DNA from: Spirochaetales bacterium
GTDB taxonomy: Bacteria; Spirochaetota; Spirochaetia; DSM-27196; SLAA01
Assembly (NCBI GenBank): GCA_007126415.1
Contig: SLBH01000123.1
Span: 1 to 6,155 of the forward strand
DNA length: 6,155 nucleotides
Reading direction: 5' to 3'
Within the stretch, counting starts at the first letter, position 1. Every line of letters starts with the position of its first letter. Made by a program: the position numbers and the translations under genes. The notes under the pieces are model-generated. The model worked only from the letters and a program-made list of their open reading frames with translations. It was not told the origin of the DNA and did no database searches. Below are positions 4,821-6,155 of the stretch, piece after piece.

Positions 4821-6155
4821 CTACTGAATCGTTACGTTCGCCCTCCCTGTGCCCGGCGGTTCCCAGCTGATCTCGAAGCGGTTACCCGCGAAGCGGCTCG
4901 ATACCGCGATCGCCGCCCGCGCCACGTTTTGCGTGTCAACTTCCGCCGTGAACGCAACGGTAGTGTGAAGGCCGTCCTCGGTAACCGTGAACTCAGTATC
5001 ATCCAACGGAACGTAGACGTTCGCTATCTCGTTTGTGTTTTCATCAAAGGTCAGCAGCGCGAGCATGTGGTGCGCAAACTCGTTGTCTTCACCGCGGACG
5101 CCACCGAACATGTGACCCTTCTCTACCACATCAAAGCGAGCGGTGATAGAGACGTTGTAGTCGCGCCTTTGCGACTGCCTGTCGCTTAGATCCAGCAGGA
5201 ACCAATGCACCGTCGGCCCGCCGTTCTCAAAGAAGACGGTCTGCTCCTCCACGTCGTCTGCATCGAGCACATCAAGACTATCGAGACCAGGGATGATCCC
5301 CGGAGCTGCCGTGTTGTCATAAGACTCCGTGGGACGCTCGAGGAAATCGAGACGCACGGTAACCTCCGCCTCGCCGTCCTCACCGTCACGGTTCAGGAGC
5401 ACCACTCCGATATACTCACGGAGATCGGCATCGCTGACCGGGTGAAGCAGCCCCGCCCGCGTTCCTCCCTGTCCGCCGTCCGCGCCGGGGAAAAAGCCCC
5501 AACTCTGAGCCGGAGGATCATTTTCTCGGTCGGTCGGCCACCTCCCCTCCTCATCGTAGCGAAGCATGACCACATCCGCCGAGCTGCCTTGGGCCGGGTC
5601 GGCGATGATGCGCGCGTAGCGGTCGTTATCAGCGCCGACGATGAACTCGAACCACGCCTCGCCCCCGTAACCAGCGAAACTGATGGCGTGATCTTGCCCT
5701 TCGATAAACTCGTACGGAAGCTGGGCGATCTCGACGGTCTCGGACGCGCCGTCGGTCGTTAGCGACGTCGGCCCGACAGGAATCGCGATGATCTCTACAT
5801 CGGTTGTCTCGCCCTCGACAATATCGAACAAAGCCGACACACCGGATACAACCGGAACGTCGTCCGAAACCTTGTCGTTGAACACCCGCGCTCGAAGCAG
5901 GTAAGCAAGATCGGGCTCGTTGGGCTCGATCTCGAGCGTTCGCTCCCAGCGTGCGGTTCCATCGAGTTCCCAACCTGCGGGGTCATTGTCGAACTCCCAT
6001 TCCGCGATCACTTCGGAGTCTTCATCACCCTGCAGCAACTCAAGCTCCACGCGTGCGGCAAACAGCAACGCTTGCCCCGAGACCTCACCGCCTCGCACAC
6101 CGGCGCCCGAAATCGGCTCATAGCTCGCGTTCAGCGCCGAGACCAGCTGCGGCGA
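4821..6155 (-). CDS. Acidic, cysteine-free, beta-rich protein, probably exported (5' partial)
   Basis: The frame is open to the right window edge, giving 444 visible residues ending at the TAG at 4823-4821. The true start, and any signal peptide or lipobox, lies outside. A GTG at 6098 is in frame but has no clear ribosome binding site, and coding sequence continues beyond it. I do not recognise the family. The sequence alternates short hydrophobic strands with acidic turns, and three beta-sandwich-like blocks can be proposed. Residues about 27-125 end in 'FDIVEGETTDVEIIAIP', a common end of Ig-like lipoprotein repeats. Residues about 135-270 have 'AWFEFIVGADNDRYARIIAD' and 'VVMLRYDEEGR', which resemble pre-peptidase C-terminal (PPC) domains. 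Residues about 305-444 form the third block. From the GTG onward there are 85 Asp/Glu against 27 Arg/Lys, only two Lys and no Cys. This suits an exported or calcium-binding protein or a saline habitat. Transcription runs towards the GT4 gene, 84 bases away. Function is unknown. Confidence 0.75.
   Translation of the reverse strand, partial: SPQLVSALNASYEPISGAGVRGGEVSGQALLFAARVELELLQGDEDSEVIAEWEFDNDPAGWELDGTARWERTLEIEPNEPDLAYLLRARVFNDKVSDDVPVVSGVSALFDIVEGETTDVEIIAIPVGPTSLTTDGASETVEIAQLPYEFIEGQDHAISFAGYGGEAWFEFIVGADNDRYARIIADPAQGSSADVVMLRYDEEGRWPTDRENDPPAQSWGFFPGADGGQGGTRAGLLHPVSDADLREYIGVVLLNRDGEDGEAEVTVRLDFLERPTESYDNTAAPGIIPGLDSLDVLDADDVEEQTVFFENGGPTVHWFLLDLSDRQSQRRDYNVSITARFDVVEKGHMFGGVRGEDNEFAHHMLALLTFDENTNEIANVYVPLDDTEFTVTEDGLHTTVAFTAEVDTQNVARAAIAVSSRFAGNRFEISWEPPGTGRANVTIQ

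Noticed and set aside
5205..5762. Plus-strand frame opposite the acidic-protein gene
   Set aside because: The minus frame is longer, open to the window edge and shows regular beta-strand patterning; the plus product looks like a codon-bias shadow.

Overview
This is a GC-rich bacterial window with short gene gaps, an overlapping gene pair and GTG starts. The taxon cannot be named from the sequence. No RNA gene, CRISPR array, insertion sequence or integrase is visible. No stretch longer than about 85 bases lacks a gene.

Layout, left to right. (1) Positions 1-696 (+) hold the C-terminal half of a GT1/MGT-type glycosyltransferase cut by the window edge. (2) It converges, across a 38-base gap containing a 19-bp tandem duplication, on a run of four minus-strand genes. 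In their direction of transcription these are: an acidic, cysteine-free, beta-rich protein that looks exported and whose N terminus is cut by the right edge (6155-4821); a 683-residue sucrose-synthase/GT4-like glycosyltransferase with an uncharacterised helical N-terminal region (4736-2685); a pyridoxamine-5'-phosphate-oxidase-like flavin split-barrel protein (2655-2176); and a 482-residue protein that looks like a degenerate PEP synthase/PPDK-family enzyme (2183-735).

The last three genes look like one transcription unit. The gaps are 29 bases and then an 8-base stop/start overlap, and each chosen start has a Shine-Dalgarno-like sequence. The acidic-protein gene is separated from them by 84 bases that contain a very GC-rich palindrome, so it may or may not be co-transcribed.

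Functionally, two nucleotide-sugar glycosyltransferases of different families flank a flavin-fold protein and an apparently inactive PEP-synthase-like protein. This suggests, but does not prove, a glycoside or glycolipid synthesis locus. The most unusual element is the PEP-synthase-like protein: leucine occupies the place of the phosphorylated histidine, and the expected ATP-grasp motifs are eroded although the reading frame is intact. The second is the glycosyltransferase, with its helical N-terminal region and a Cys/His-rich insert between its two Rossmann lobes.
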